Below are positions 1 to 5,913 of a DNA stretch of 8,497 nucleotides, piece after piece. The stretch's first letter is position 1; every line of letters begins with the position of its first letter. A program made the translations under genes and the position numbers. Source of the stretch: DASRDU01 sp035560235 (GTDB lineage: Bacteria > Acidobacteriota > Blastocatellia > RBC074); contig DATMAG010000060.1 in assembly GCA_035560235.1 (NCBI GenBank), positions 1-8,497 on the forward strand. The letters run 5' to 3'. The notes beneath the pieces are model-generated. The model ran no database searches. It worked only from the letters and a program-made list of their open reading frames with translations, and had not been told where the DNA came from.

Positions 1-49
1 CCACCAGCCACTGACCACTGACCACTAACCACTAACCACTAACCACTGC
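1..49. repeat. Tandem 7-bp repeat array upstream of fliQ
   Basis: Seven consecutive heptamers start at 1, 8, 15, 22, 29, 36 and 43. All begin CCAC. The first is CCACCAG, two are CCACTGA, three are CCACTAA and the last is CCACTGC. The array may continue upstream of the window. It ends four bases before the fliQ ATG, so it fills the place where a ribosome binding site would be. The same unit recurs in the fliR-flhB spacer. This is direct observation; the function is unknown. Confidence 0.9.
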
Positions 50-53
50 TCTT

Positions 54-323
54 ATGTCTGACGCACTGATACTGACGCTGATGCAGCGGGCGCTGGAGAC
101 GCTGCTGTGGATTACGGGGCCGATGCTGGCGGTGGCGATCATCGTCGGCGTGGTGGTCAGTCTGATTCAGACGATCACTTCGATTCAGGATCAGACCTTT
201 TCATTCGCGCCGCGCGTGGTGGTGATCTTCGTCGTGTTTCTGCTGACCTTTCCCTGGACGCTGCGCGTGCTGGTGACGTTTACGACTTCGCTCTTCGGCG
301 ATTTCACGCCTTACATCAGATAG
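54..323 (+). CDS. fliQ: Flagellar biosynthetic protein FliQ
   Basis: Inner-membrane subunit of the flagellar type III export gate. In the known FliP-FliQ-FliR complex, FliQ subunits pack around the FliP/FliR core of the export channel. The protein has 89 residues, the usual family length. It has two hydrophobic hairpin helices, roughly residues 15-40 and 54-78. Between them is the conserved polar loop of the family, TSIQDQTFSFAPR (42-54), corresponding to the QIQEQT-like loop of known FliQ. It is followed at 28 nt by fliR and then flhB, the standard gene order, so an operon is likely; fliP should precede it outside the window. The start at 54 gives the canonical N-terminus (MSDALILTLMQRAL). 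No Shine-Dalgarno sequence precedes it, because the upstream bases are a heptamer repeat array. A non-flagellar type III homologue (SctS) is possible, but the neighbours favour the flagellar form. Confidence 0.95.
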   Translation: MSDALILTLMQRALETLLWITGPMLAVAIIVGVVVSLIQTITSIQDQTFSFAPRVVVIFVVFLLTFPWTLRVLVTFTTSLFGDFTPYIR

Positions 324-326
324 CAG

Positions 327-347
327 TCTCAAATCTCAGATCTCAAA
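327..347. repeat. Short 7-bp repeat array in the fliQ-fliR spacer
   Basis: Three tandem heptamers, TCTCAAA, TCTCAGA and TCTCAAA (327-333, 334-340, 341-347), fill most of the 28-nt gap between the fliQ stop and the fliR ATG at 352. The unit differs from the CCACTAA type upstream of fliQ but has the same 7-bp period. The spacer contains no purine-rich ribosome binding site. Confidence 0.8.
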
Positions 348-351
348 TTCA

Positions 352-1125
352 ATGGAGCCGATCATCATTCCACTGCGTCCGGTGCTGCTGTTTGTAGTGG
401 TGCTGGCGCGGGTGGGCGGGCTGGTGACATTTGCTCCGTTCTGGGGACATCAGGCTGTGAATGCGCGGATGCGGGCGACGCTGGCGCTGGCGCTCGCGCT
501 CGTGCTGACTCCGGCGCTCTCGGCGCGGCTTGCTGCTCCGCCGACTGATCTGATCGGGCTGGCTGTAGTGATTGTGACGGAACTCGCGGTCGGCTGTCTG
601 ATCGGGTTCATCGGCAGAATGATCTTCAGCGCGCTCGAAGTGGCGGCGCAGGTGACGGGCTTTCAGATGGGCCTGTCGCTGGCGGCCACGATTGATCCGG
701 CGACGAGGGCGCAGACGGCTGCGCTCGGCACGATTGCGCAGATGTTCGGGCTGATGGTGCTTCTTGCTGCCGACGGCCATCACTGGCTGCTCGCAGCAAC
801 AGTCAGAAGTTATCACTTCATCGGTGAAGGCAGTTTTGTGCTGACGCCGCATCTGGCCGAAGTCGTGCTGCGCTTGTCTGCCGACATGCTCACTGCCGGA
901 GTCGCACTGGCTGCTCCGGCAATCATCGTGCTGGTCTCGGTCGAGTTCATTCTGGCCATTGCCGGACGCGCCGCGCCGCAGCTTCAGGTTATGGTGCTGG
1001 GCTTTCCGATCAAGATCGCCGTCGGTCTGTGGCTGCTCGGAGCCTCGCTCTTCTTTCTGCCCGGCGCAGTAAGAACGATCTTCAGCACGCTCAACACAGC
1101 AATAAAGCAGGTATTCAGTGGTTAG
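352..1125 (+). CDS. fliR: Flagellar biosynthetic protein FliR
   Basis: Inner-membrane subunit of the flagellar export gate; one FliR joins FliP and FliQ to form the channel through which rod, hook and filament subunits pass. The product has 257 residues, normal for the family, and is almost entirely hydrophobic. Membrane stretches lie near residues 8-30, 43-60, 67-88, 125-142, 178-203 and 218-240. Family-like segments are the N-terminal LARVGGLVTFAPFWG (18-32), the amphipathic QVTGFQMGLSLAATIDP (100-116), and the C-terminal GRAAPQLQVMVLGFPIKI (205-222), which is the most diagnostic FliR/SctT signature. The ATG at 352 fits the conserved N-terminus. No Shine-Dalgarno sequence is visible; the leader is a short heptamer repeat. 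The last codons and the stop (AGT GGT TAG, 1117-1125) lie inside the next repeat element, so the C-terminal residues may be repeat-derived. Confidence 0.95.
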   Translation: MEPIIIPLRPVLLFVVVLARVGGLVTFAPFWGHQAVNARMRATLALALALVLTPALSARLAAPPTDLIGLAVVIVTELAVGCLIGFIGRMIFSALEVAAQVTGFQMGLSLAATIDPATRAQTAALGTIAQMFGLMVLLAADGHHWLLAATVRSYHFIGEGSFVLTPHLAEVVLRLSADMLTAGVALAAPAIIVLVSVEFILAIAGRAAPQLQVMVLGFPIKIAVGLWLLGASLFFLPGAVRTIFSTLNTAIKQVFSG

Positions 1126-1190
1126 TTGTCAGTTGCTGGTCAGGACCTGATGCCGACCTGGCAACTGCTGACCACTGGCCACTAACCACT
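1117..1190. repeat. Inverted pair of 7-bp repeat arrays spanning the fliR stop and the fliR-flhB spacer
   Basis: The left array has 7-bp period units starting at 1117 (AGTGGTT), 1124 (AGTTGTC) and 1131 (AGTTGCT). The right array has units at 1172 (CCACTGG), 1179 (CCACTAA) and 1186 (CCACT). The outermost arms are perfect complements: 1117-1126 with 1181-1190, 10 bp. A second complementary pair lies inside: 1130-1136 with 1161-1167, 7 bp (CAGTTGC/GCAACTG). The right array is the same unit as upstream of fliQ, and the left array is its reverse complement. The fliR TAG (1123-1125) lies in the left arm. flhB starts seven bases after the right arm, behind TCTTCCA, which is not a ribosome binding site. 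Confidence 0.88.
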
Positions 1191-1197
1191 TCTTCCA

Positions 1198-2265
1198 ATG
1201 TCAGACAATCGCACGGAAAAAGCCACGCCACGCCGCCGCGAGGATGCTCGCCGGAAGGGGCAGATTGCGCGCGGGCCTGAACTGCCTGCGGTGGCGGGCT
1301 TCCTCGCGACTGTCGTGCTGATGCGGGCGCTCGGCAGCGACTGGCTTGCTCGCGCTGCCGCAGTCTTTCAGCAGACTGCAACGCTGACGAGCGCCATCAC
1401 GAAAGGCGAGACGCTCACGCCGCTCACGGTTCACAGGCTGATGATGCAGGCAGTCGCTGACATTGTGCTGCTCGCGCTGCCGGTTGTGATGGCTGCGCTG
1501 ACGGCGGGCATTGCCGGAAACGTGGCGCAGGGCGGCTGGGTCTTTACGCCCTCGGCGCTCGCGCTGCGCGGCGACCGTTTCAATCCGGTCGAGAATTTCA
1601 AGCGCGTCTTCAATGGCAATTCAACCGTTGAGCTGATCAAACAGATACTCAAACTCGGCTGCATCGGCGCGGTCTGTTACAGCGTCGTGGCTCCGGCCAT
1701 CGCGCAGGCTCCGGCCCTGGTTGGCGCACCGGCGGGCGAAACGCTCAGGGCGCTTGGCTCAATCGTCTGGCAGACGGGCTGGCGCGCAGGCGCGGCAATG
1801 GTTGCTGTCGCCGCGCTCGATTACGGCTGGAAGCTCTGGCAGCACGAAAAGTCACTGCGGATGACGAAGCAGGAGATCAGACGGGAGTACCGCGAACAGG
1901 AAGGCGACCCGGCCATCAAGGCTCAGCGCCGTCGCGCCGCCCGCGCCATGCTTCAGCGTTACATCGCCGCTGAAGTCCCCAAGGCCGATGTCGTCGTAAC
2001 CAATCCGACGCATTACGCCGTCGCGCTGCGCTATGACCGTGCGAAGTATCCCGCGCCCGTCGTCGTTGCCAAAGGCGCGGATGAAATGGCCCGCCGCATC
2101 CGCGAAATCGCAAAGGCGCACGACGTGATGATCGTCGAAAACCCTCCGCTTGCGCGCGGCCTCTATCGTTCAGTCGAAGTCGGAAAGATGATCTCGCCAG
2201 AATTCTTCAAGGCCGTAGCCGAACTGCTCGCCTGGGTCTACCGGCAGCGCAGCCGTGATATTTAG
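1198..2265 (+). CDS. flhB: Flagellar export switch protein FlhB
   Basis: FlhB is the export-gate component that switches substrate specificity from rod/hook to filament proteins after cleaving itself. The 355-residue product has the typical charged N-terminus (RTEKATPRRREDARRKGQIA, 5-24). About four membrane segments follow, near 30-46, 88-108, 145-166 and 187-208. A basic cytoplasmic linker (KSLRMTKQEIRREYREQEGD, 218-237) leads to the cytoplasmic domain. The autocleavage motif NPTH is intact at 269-272; known FlhB proteins cut between N and P. The downstream segment VENPPLARGLYRSVEVG (313-329) is also typical. Length and full domain content indicate a functional gene. It is the third gene of the fliQ-fliR-flhB run and the last on this strand before a convergent gene, with a 22-bp gap. 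flhA and other flagellar genes are not in the window. No Shine-Dalgarno sequence is seen before the ATG. Confidence 0.96.
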   Translation: MSDNRTEKATPRRREDARRKGQIARGPELPAVAGFLATVVLMRALGSDWLARAAAVFQQTATLTSAITKGETLTPLTVHRLMMQAVADIVLLALPVVMAALTAGIAGNVAQGGWVFTPSALALRGDRFNPVENFKRVFNGNSTVELIKQILKLGCIGAVCYSVVAPAIAQAPALVGAPAGETLRALGSIVWQTGWRAGAAMVAVAALDYGWKLWQHEKSLRMTKQEIRREYREQEGDPAIKAQRRRAARAMLQRYIAAEVPKADVVVTNPTHYAVALRYDRAKYPAPVVVAKGADEMARRIREIAKAHDVMIVENPPLARGLYRSVEVGKMISPEFFKAVAELLAWVYRQRSRDI

Positions 2266-2287
2266 TCGTGGAGAAACCGTTTTGTGC

Positions 2288-3205
2288 TCAGTTGAGCGGT
2301 CGGCGTGCGATGAACTGACGGATGTGTTCGGCAATCTCCTCGCCTTTGTCTTCCTGCAGGAAGTGACCGGCGCTGGTGATGGTGATTTCCGGTTCGTCAG
2401 CGGCTGACGGAATCAGCGCTCTGAACCAGCGGTCTGCGCCTGCCGTGACCGGATCGCCGTCGGAAAACATGACGAGCGCGGGTTTCGTCCAGGTTTTGAA
2501 GAACGCCCGCGCGCGGCGCATCTTCTCGCTCGCCGGGTTGTCGGGCGTGATCGGCACGAGCAGCGGGAACTGATGCGCTCCGGCCTTGTAAGTCGCGTCG
2601 GGAAACGGCGCATTGTAGGCGGCGATGACTTCAGGCGAGAGCGGTGATTTGCAGGCGCCTTGCAGGACGAAGCCGACATCCAGATCGGTCTGACGGGCAG
2701 CGTATTCGCGCCACCTCATAAATCCGGGTGAGGGCGGTTCATCGCCGGTCGGAATGAAGGTGTTCATAATCACCAGCCGCGCAAAGCGGTCGGGTATCTC
2801 CGAGACGATCACGAGTCCGATCAGCCCGCCCCAGTCCTGACAGACGAGTGTGATGTTTCTGAGATCCAGATTTTCAATCAGCCCGGTGACGGTGCGGCGG
2901 TGCAGCTCGAAGGTGTAATCATCCTTTTCAGCCAGCTTGTCCGAGCGGCCAAAGCCGATCAGATCGGGCGCAATGACGCGGTTCTGCTGCGCAAGGGTCG
3001 GGATCATTTTGCGATAAAGAAATGACCACGAGGGTTCACCGTGCAGACAGAGCACCGGGTCGCCGCTGCCTGCGTCCACGTAATGCATGCGCAGACCGCT
3101 GACTTCGGTGTAATGCGGCGGCCAGGGAAAATCCGGCAGGTTGCTGAAACGGTCATCAGGCGTGCGCAGCAGGCGCGGCGCAACTCCGGCGGTTTGATCG
3201 GTCAT
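2288..3205 (-). CDS. Haloalkane dehalogenase-family alpha/beta hydrolase (DhlA-like, subfamily I)
   Basis: Predicted cytoplasmic alpha/beta hydrolase of 305 residues that resembles DhlA-type haloalkane dehalogenases, which hydrolyse a carbon-halogen bond to alcohol and halide through an aspartyl ester. The segment HGEPSWSFLYRKMIP (55-69) carries the oxyanion-hole Glu57 typical of this family. The nucleophile motif is QDWGG, with Asp124 and halide-binding Trp125. The cap has GFMRW with Trp165, aligning with the second halide-binding Trp of DhlA. The candidate acid is Asp251 (SDGDPVT) and the base is His281 (SAGHFLQED). All catalytic positions are therefore present. Epoxide hydrolases usually have HGFP and cap tyrosines, so they are a poorer fit. 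No signal peptide is seen. The start is supported by AGAGGAG a few bases upstream. The gene is divergent from the TetR gene across 170 bp and convergent with flhB. The natural substrate cannot be read from the sequence and may not be halogenated. Confidence 0.85.
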   Translation of the reverse strand: MTDQTAGVAPRLLRTPDDRFSNLPDFPWPPHYTEVSGLRMHYVDAGSGDPVLCLHGEPSWSFLYRKMIPTLAQQNRVIAPDLIGFGRSDKLAEKDDYTFELHRRTVTGLIENLDLRNITLVCQDWGGLIGLVIVSEIPDRFARLVIMNTFIPTGDEPPSPGFMRWREYAARQTDLDVGFVLQGACKSPLSPEVIAAYNAPFPDATYKAGAHQFPLLVPITPDNPASEKMRRARAFFKTWTKPALVMFSDGDPVTAGADRWFRALIPSAADEPEITITSAGHFLQEDKGEEIAEHIRQFIARRPLN

Positions 3206-3233
3206 AGTCCGGCTCCTCTGGAAAGAGATTGCG

Positions 3234-3239
3234 ATTATC
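3234..3239 (-). promoter_or_regulatory. Possible -10 element for the dehalogenase gene
   Basis: On the - strand this reads GATAAT, one base from the TATAAT consensus, 28 bases before the dehalogenase ATG. I see no good -35 hexamer at the right distance, so this is a weak candidate that would need an activator or a non-standard promoter. Confidence 0.3.
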
Positions 3240-3246
3240 TGAAGGG

Positions 3247-3259
3247 TGACGGGCCGTCA
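3247..3259. promoter_or_regulatory. Perfect 13-bp palindrome in the divergent control region
   Basis: TGACGGGCCGTCA has perfect 6-bp arms around one central G. It lies between the two divergent starts, just upstream of the -35 element of the TetR promoter. It overlaps by two bases with a smaller dyad, CAGTCTTGACTG (3258-3269), which covers that -35. It could be an operator for the TetR protein or another regulator. Its sequence differs from the palindrome at 3292-3305, so they may bind different proteins. Confidence 0.45.
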
Positions 3260-3262
3260 GTC

Positions 3263-3291
3263 TTGACTGCCCTGCGCGTTGCCCGTAGATT
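3263..3291 (+). promoter_or_regulatory. Sigma70-type promoter for the tetR-maoC-thiolase run
   Basis: A -35 hexamer TTGACT (3263-3268) and a -10 hexamer TAGATT (3286-3291) are separated by exactly 17 bp. They match five of six and four of six consensus bases. Transcription would begin near 3298, giving a leader of about 78 nt before the ATG at 3376. A palindrome begins directly after the -10. Confidence 0.55.
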
Positions 3292-3305
3292 TTACCGGAC
3301 GGTAA
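3292..3305. promoter_or_regulatory. Putative TetR-family operator TTACCGGACGGTAA
   Basis: A perfect dyad with 6-bp arms (TTACCG/CGGTAA) and a 2-bp centre. It abuts the -10 element and covers the predicted transcription start. A repressor bound here would block the promoter, the classic layout for an autoregulated TetR gene. Whether it also acts on the divergent dehalogenase promoter, some 50 bp away, is open. I saw no second copy in the window. Confidence 0.6.
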
Positions 3306-3375
3306 GTAAGCTGCAAGCTCCACCGGGTCAGAATCAGAAACAGTTCCGCTCCCCGGCGCGCTCACCGAAGCTCTT

Positions 3376-4014
3376 ATGAAGGCACAAAAGAAGGCAGCAG
3401 AGTCGAATGAACAGGGTCGGCTCGCCCAGATTTACTATGTAGCCGCGCAGATCTTCTGCGAAAAGGGATACGACGCGGCCTCGATGAACGACATTGCCGA
3501 AGCGGTCGGCATCACCAAGGCGGGCATCTATCATTACGTCAAAAGCAAGCAGGAGCTGCTCTACGCGATCATCAACTACGGGATGGATCTGCTCGAGCAG
3601 GAAGTGATCGTTCCGGCCCGCGCGCTCGCTGATCCCGAACAGCGCCTGCGCGCCATTATTGCCAATCATTCACGGATCATTATGCGCGGCAGCGTTGATG
3701 CCGGGTACAACCCGCTGACCATTCTCAACGATGAGATTGCGGGGCTGACTCCGGCGCAGCGGAGCCGGATTCTGCAGCGCAAGCGCGTCTATCTCGATCT
3801 GGTGCGTGAAACGCTCGAACAGTTGCGCAGCGCAGGCAGACTGAAGGATGTGGACACTACCGTGGCGGCGTTCAGCCTGTTCGGCATGCTGCTCTGGTTG
3901 TCGCGCTGGTATCGTCACGACGGCAAGCTGAGCAGTCAGCAGGTCACAGCCGAAATCAGCAAAATCGCGCTCGGCGGGCTGCTGCGACCGCCTGCGCGCC
4001 TGTCGCGCAAATAA
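3376..4014 (+). CDS. TetR/AcrR-family transcriptional regulator
   Basis: DNA-binding ligand-responsive regulator of 212 residues, a normal TetR length. The N-terminal domain (about 15-62) has the family pattern: IYYVAAQIFCEKGYDAASM (19-37), then the helix-turn-helix with DIAEAVGITKAGIYHYVKSK (39-58). The C-terminal ligand/dimer domain (about 75-205) ends in FGMLLWLSRWYRHDGKLS (169-186). That ending resembles TetR regulators of lipid and acyl-CoA catabolism such as the KstR2/FadR-like groups. It is first in a run with a MaoC hydratase (26-nt gap) and a thiolase, so an acyl-CoA ligand is a reasonable inference. A palindrome over its own promoter suggests autorepression. The ribosome binding site is weak (GAAG only). 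Which of the flanking genes it controls cannot be determined from sequence alone. Confidence 0.92.
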   Translation: MKAQKKAAESNEQGRLAQIYYVAAQIFCEKGYDAASMNDIAEAVGITKAGIYHYVKSKQELLYAIINYGMDLLEQEVIVPARALADPEQRLRAIIANHSRIIMRGSVDAGYNPLTILNDEIAGLTPAQRSRILQRKRVYLDLVRETLEQLRSAGRLKDVDTTVAAFSLFGMLLWLSRWYRHDGKLSSQQVTAEISKIALGGLLRPPARLSRK

Positions 4015-4040
4015 CTGCGGCCTTACTCAGAGGAGAAATC

Positions 4041-4505
4041 ATGCCCGCGAGAGAACTCGAAAGTTACGCTCAACTGCGTCAGATGGTCGGCGAGGAGATT
4101 GCCGTCAGCGACTGGCTTGAAGTCACGCAGGAACGCATCAATCAGTTTGCCGAAGCGACCGGCGATCATCAGTGGATTCACCTGGACGTGGAACGCGCCC
4201 GGACGGAATCGCCTTACAAAACGACCATCGCGCACGGCTTTCTGACGCTCTCGCTGCTGCCGATGCTGATGCACGAAGCGTTCACCATCAGAGAGCGCCC
4301 GCGCATGGGCATCAATTACGGACTCAACCGCGTGCGCTTTACTGATGCTGTCCCGGCGGGATCAAGGATTCGCGCCCGGTTCACGCTCAGGGCCTTTGAC
4401 GAAATTCAGGGCGGCGGCCAGATGACCTGGGAGGTCACGGTCGAACGTGAAGGCTCAGCCAAACCCTGCCTCGTCGCCGAATGGATCGGTCGTTCCTGTT
4501 TCTGA
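4041..4505 (+). CDS. MaoC/NodN-type (R)-enoyl-CoA hydratase-like protein
   Basis: Single hot-dog-fold protein of 154 residues, the length of small MaoC/NodN-like hydratases. These add water to 2-enoyl-CoA thioesters to give (R)-3-hydroxyacyl-CoA, or catalyse the reverse reaction. The hydratase-2-like motif FAEATGDHQWIHLD (36-49) is present, with Asp42 and His47 in the D-x4-H arrangement of the catalytic pair. The next conserved piece, TIAHGFLTLSLLP (62-74), is also typical, as is the beta-strand segment GINYGLNRVRFTDAVPAG (90-107). The sequence IHLD with AHGFLTLSL is closest to what I know as the NodN-like branch. AGAGGAGAA upstream gives a strong ribosome binding site. It lies between the TetR gene and the thiolase, with gaps of about 25 nt on both sides, so co-transcription is likely. 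The physiological chain length and direction are unknown. Confidence 0.88.
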   Translation: MPARELESYAQLRQMVGEEIAVSDWLEVTQERINQFAEATGDHQWIHLDVERARTESPYKTTIAHGFLTLSLLPMLMHEAFTIRERPRMGINYGLNRVRFTDAVPAGSRIRARFTLRAFDEIQGGGQMTWEVTVEREGSAKPCLVAEWIGRSCF

Positions 4506-4529
4506 AGAAAAGACTGAAAGGAATCATCA

Positions 4530-5717
4530 ATGAGAGAAGCTGTCGTTGTCGAAAGTGTTCGCACGCCGCTGGCGAAATCGTTTCGCGGCTCGTTCAATCT
4601 GACGCGCCCGGATGACCTGCTGGCGCACTGCATCAAAAACGTGGTGGCCAGAGTGCCGCAGCTCGATCCGGCAGAGATCGAGGACGTCATCATCGGCGCC
4701 GGTTATCCATGCGGGTTTCAGGGGCAGAACGTCGCCCGTGTGGCCTCGCTGCTGGCCGGATTGCCGGTCACTGTCGCCGCTACGACCGTCAACCGTTTCT
4801 GCTCTTCGGGCCTGCAGGCCGTGGCGATGGCGGCGCATCAGATCATGGTCGGCGGCGCTGAGGCCGCAATTGGCGGCGGAGTTGAAAGCATCACGATGCT
4901 GGGCCGCGACAGTCAGCCGCATCCCTGGGTGAAGGAACACTATCCGGGCATTTACATGGTCATGGGCGACACCGCCGAAGTCGTGGCCAAACGTTATGGC
5001 ATCAGCCGCCAGGCTCAGGACGAGTATTCGCTGGCCAGTCAGCAGCGCACCGCCCGCGCGCAGGCCGAAGGATTTTTCAAAGACGAAATCGTGCCGCTCA
5101 AGGTGACGCGCGGCATTGTGGACAAGAAGTCCGGCGAGATCGTCAGCCGCGAGGAACACCTCTGCGAAGGCGATGAATGCAATCGCCCGGATACGACGCT
5201 CGAAGGCCTGCTCGCGCTCAAGCCGCACTTCGATCAGACGAGCGGGCAGGGAACCGTGACGGCTGGAAATTCTTCTCAGCTTTCCGACGGCGCTTCGGCT
5301 ACACTGCTTATGTCGCGCGAGCGCGCCGAAGCCCTCGGCATCAGACCGAAGCTGATCTTTCGCGGCTTCGCGGTCGCCGGTTGCGAACCTGATGAAATGG
5401 GCATCGGGCCGGTCTTTGCGGTGCCGAAGCTGCTCCGGCGGCACGGTCTGACGGTTGATGACATTGACGTGTGGGAACTGAACGAAGCCTTTGCCGTGCA
5501 GGTGCTGTACTGCCGCGACCGCCTGGGCATTCCGCAGGAGCGGCTCAACGTCAATGGCGGTTCGATTTCGATTGGCCACCCGTTCGGCATGACCGGCTCG
5601 CGCATGGTCGGAACGCTGGCGAATGAAATGCTGCGCCGGAGGGCAAAACTCGGCGTGGTCACAATGTGCATCGGCGGCGGGCAGGGCGCTGCCGGTCTGT
5701 TTGAAGCCTGCAACTGA
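4530..5717 (+). CDS. Thiolase-family acetyl-CoA C-acyltransferase
   Basis: Catalyses thiolytic cleavage of 3-ketoacyl-CoA, or the reverse condensation of acyl-CoA with acetyl-CoA. The 395-residue product is full length. The N-terminus AVVVESVRTPLAKSFRG (4-20) is typical. The nucleophilic Cys91 lies in NRFCSSGLQAV (88-98). The later active-site segments are NEAFA, GGSISIGHPFGMTGSRM with His350, and CIGGGQGAA with the general-base Cys380. All catalytic residues are present. Family members act in beta-oxidation (FadA-like), ketone or aromatic catabolism, or biosynthetic condensation, and sequence motifs alone do not separate these. GAAAGGAA upstream is an acceptable ribosome binding site. The partner 3-hydroxyacyl-CoA dehydrogenase and acyl-CoA dehydrogenase are not in the window, so the pathway is incomplete here. 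Confidence 0.94.
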   Translation: MREAVVVESVRTPLAKSFRGSFNLTRPDDLLAHCIKNVVARVPQLDPAEIEDVIIGAGYPCGFQGQNVARVASLLAGLPVTVAATTVNRFCSSGLQAVAMAAHQIMVGGAEAAIGGGVESITMLGRDSQPHPWVKEHYPGIYMVMGDTAEVVAKRYGISRQAQDEYSLASQQRTARAQAEGFFKDEIVPLKVTRGIVDKKSGEIVSREEHLCEGDECNRPDTTLEGLLALKPHFDQTSGQGTVTAGNSSQLSDGASATLLMSRERAEALGIRPKLIFRGFAVAGCEPDEMGIGPVFAVPKLLRRHGLTVDDIDVWELNEAFAVQVLYCRDRLGIPQERLNVNGGSISIGHPFGMTGSRMVGTLANEMLRRRAKLGVVTMCIGGGQGAAGLFEACN

Positions 5718-5913
5718 ATTGCCCGACAGGCTGTTGAGTTGTCGGCTCTGTGCAAATTTCCCAGGCTCCGGAGAAGCGGGAAAACCTGTGCAGACACCGA
5801 CGACAGATCAGCCTGACGCTGACGGTTTTCTGACTTTCTCGTTTCAATCGGCCTGTTGCGAACACGACGACAAGCCGCCCCGCTTGTCGCAATTGCTCAC
5901 CGGAGGACTCTCT
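5718..5913. other. Intergenic region with two hairpins
   Basis: This 196-bp non-coding gap follows the thiolase. A stem CCGACA/TGTCGG (5723-5728 with 5740-5745) lies just after the thiolase stop. A stronger stem, CGACAAGC/GCTTGTCG (5868-5875 with 5882-5889, 6-nt loop), ends 12 bases before the GGAGG ribosome binding site of the next gene (5902-5906). Neither is followed by a T run, so they are poor intrinsic terminators. I see no clear promoter. The reading frame of the next gene stays open through this gap, but without a signal peptide or family match before 5914. Confidence 0.55.

Noticed and set aside
349..852. 167-codon open frame on the - strand opposite fliR
   Set aside because: Very Arg/Gln/His-rich antisense translation; fliR on the + strand is certain.
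1029..1280. Small open frame across the fliR-flhB junction
   Set aside because: It overlaps two certain genes and the repeat element in another frame, with no ribosome binding site.
2266..2300. Bidirectional terminator between flhB and the dehalogenase gene
   Set aside because: Only a 5-bp stem GCTCA/TGAGC (2286-2297) with a short T stretch on one side; too weak to call.
2288..3205. Epoxide hydrolase assignment
   Set aside because: HGEP rather than HGFP, a Trp after the nucleophile and a cap Trp at the DhlA position favour the dehalogenase family.
4527..5579. 350-codon open frame on the - strand opposite the thiolase
   Set aside because: It is antisense to a gene with every thiolase motif, and its Arg/His-rich translation has no recognisable domain; typical shadow in GC-rich DNA.
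5623..5913. In-frame upstream extension of the monooxygenase gene into the thiolase
   Set aside because: It overlaps the thiolase C-terminus, has no family-like sequence, and a strong ribosome binding site plus signal peptide sit at 5914.
5718..5913. Riboswitch upstream of the monooxygenase
   Set aside because: Two isolated hairpins without any recognisable aptamer core.
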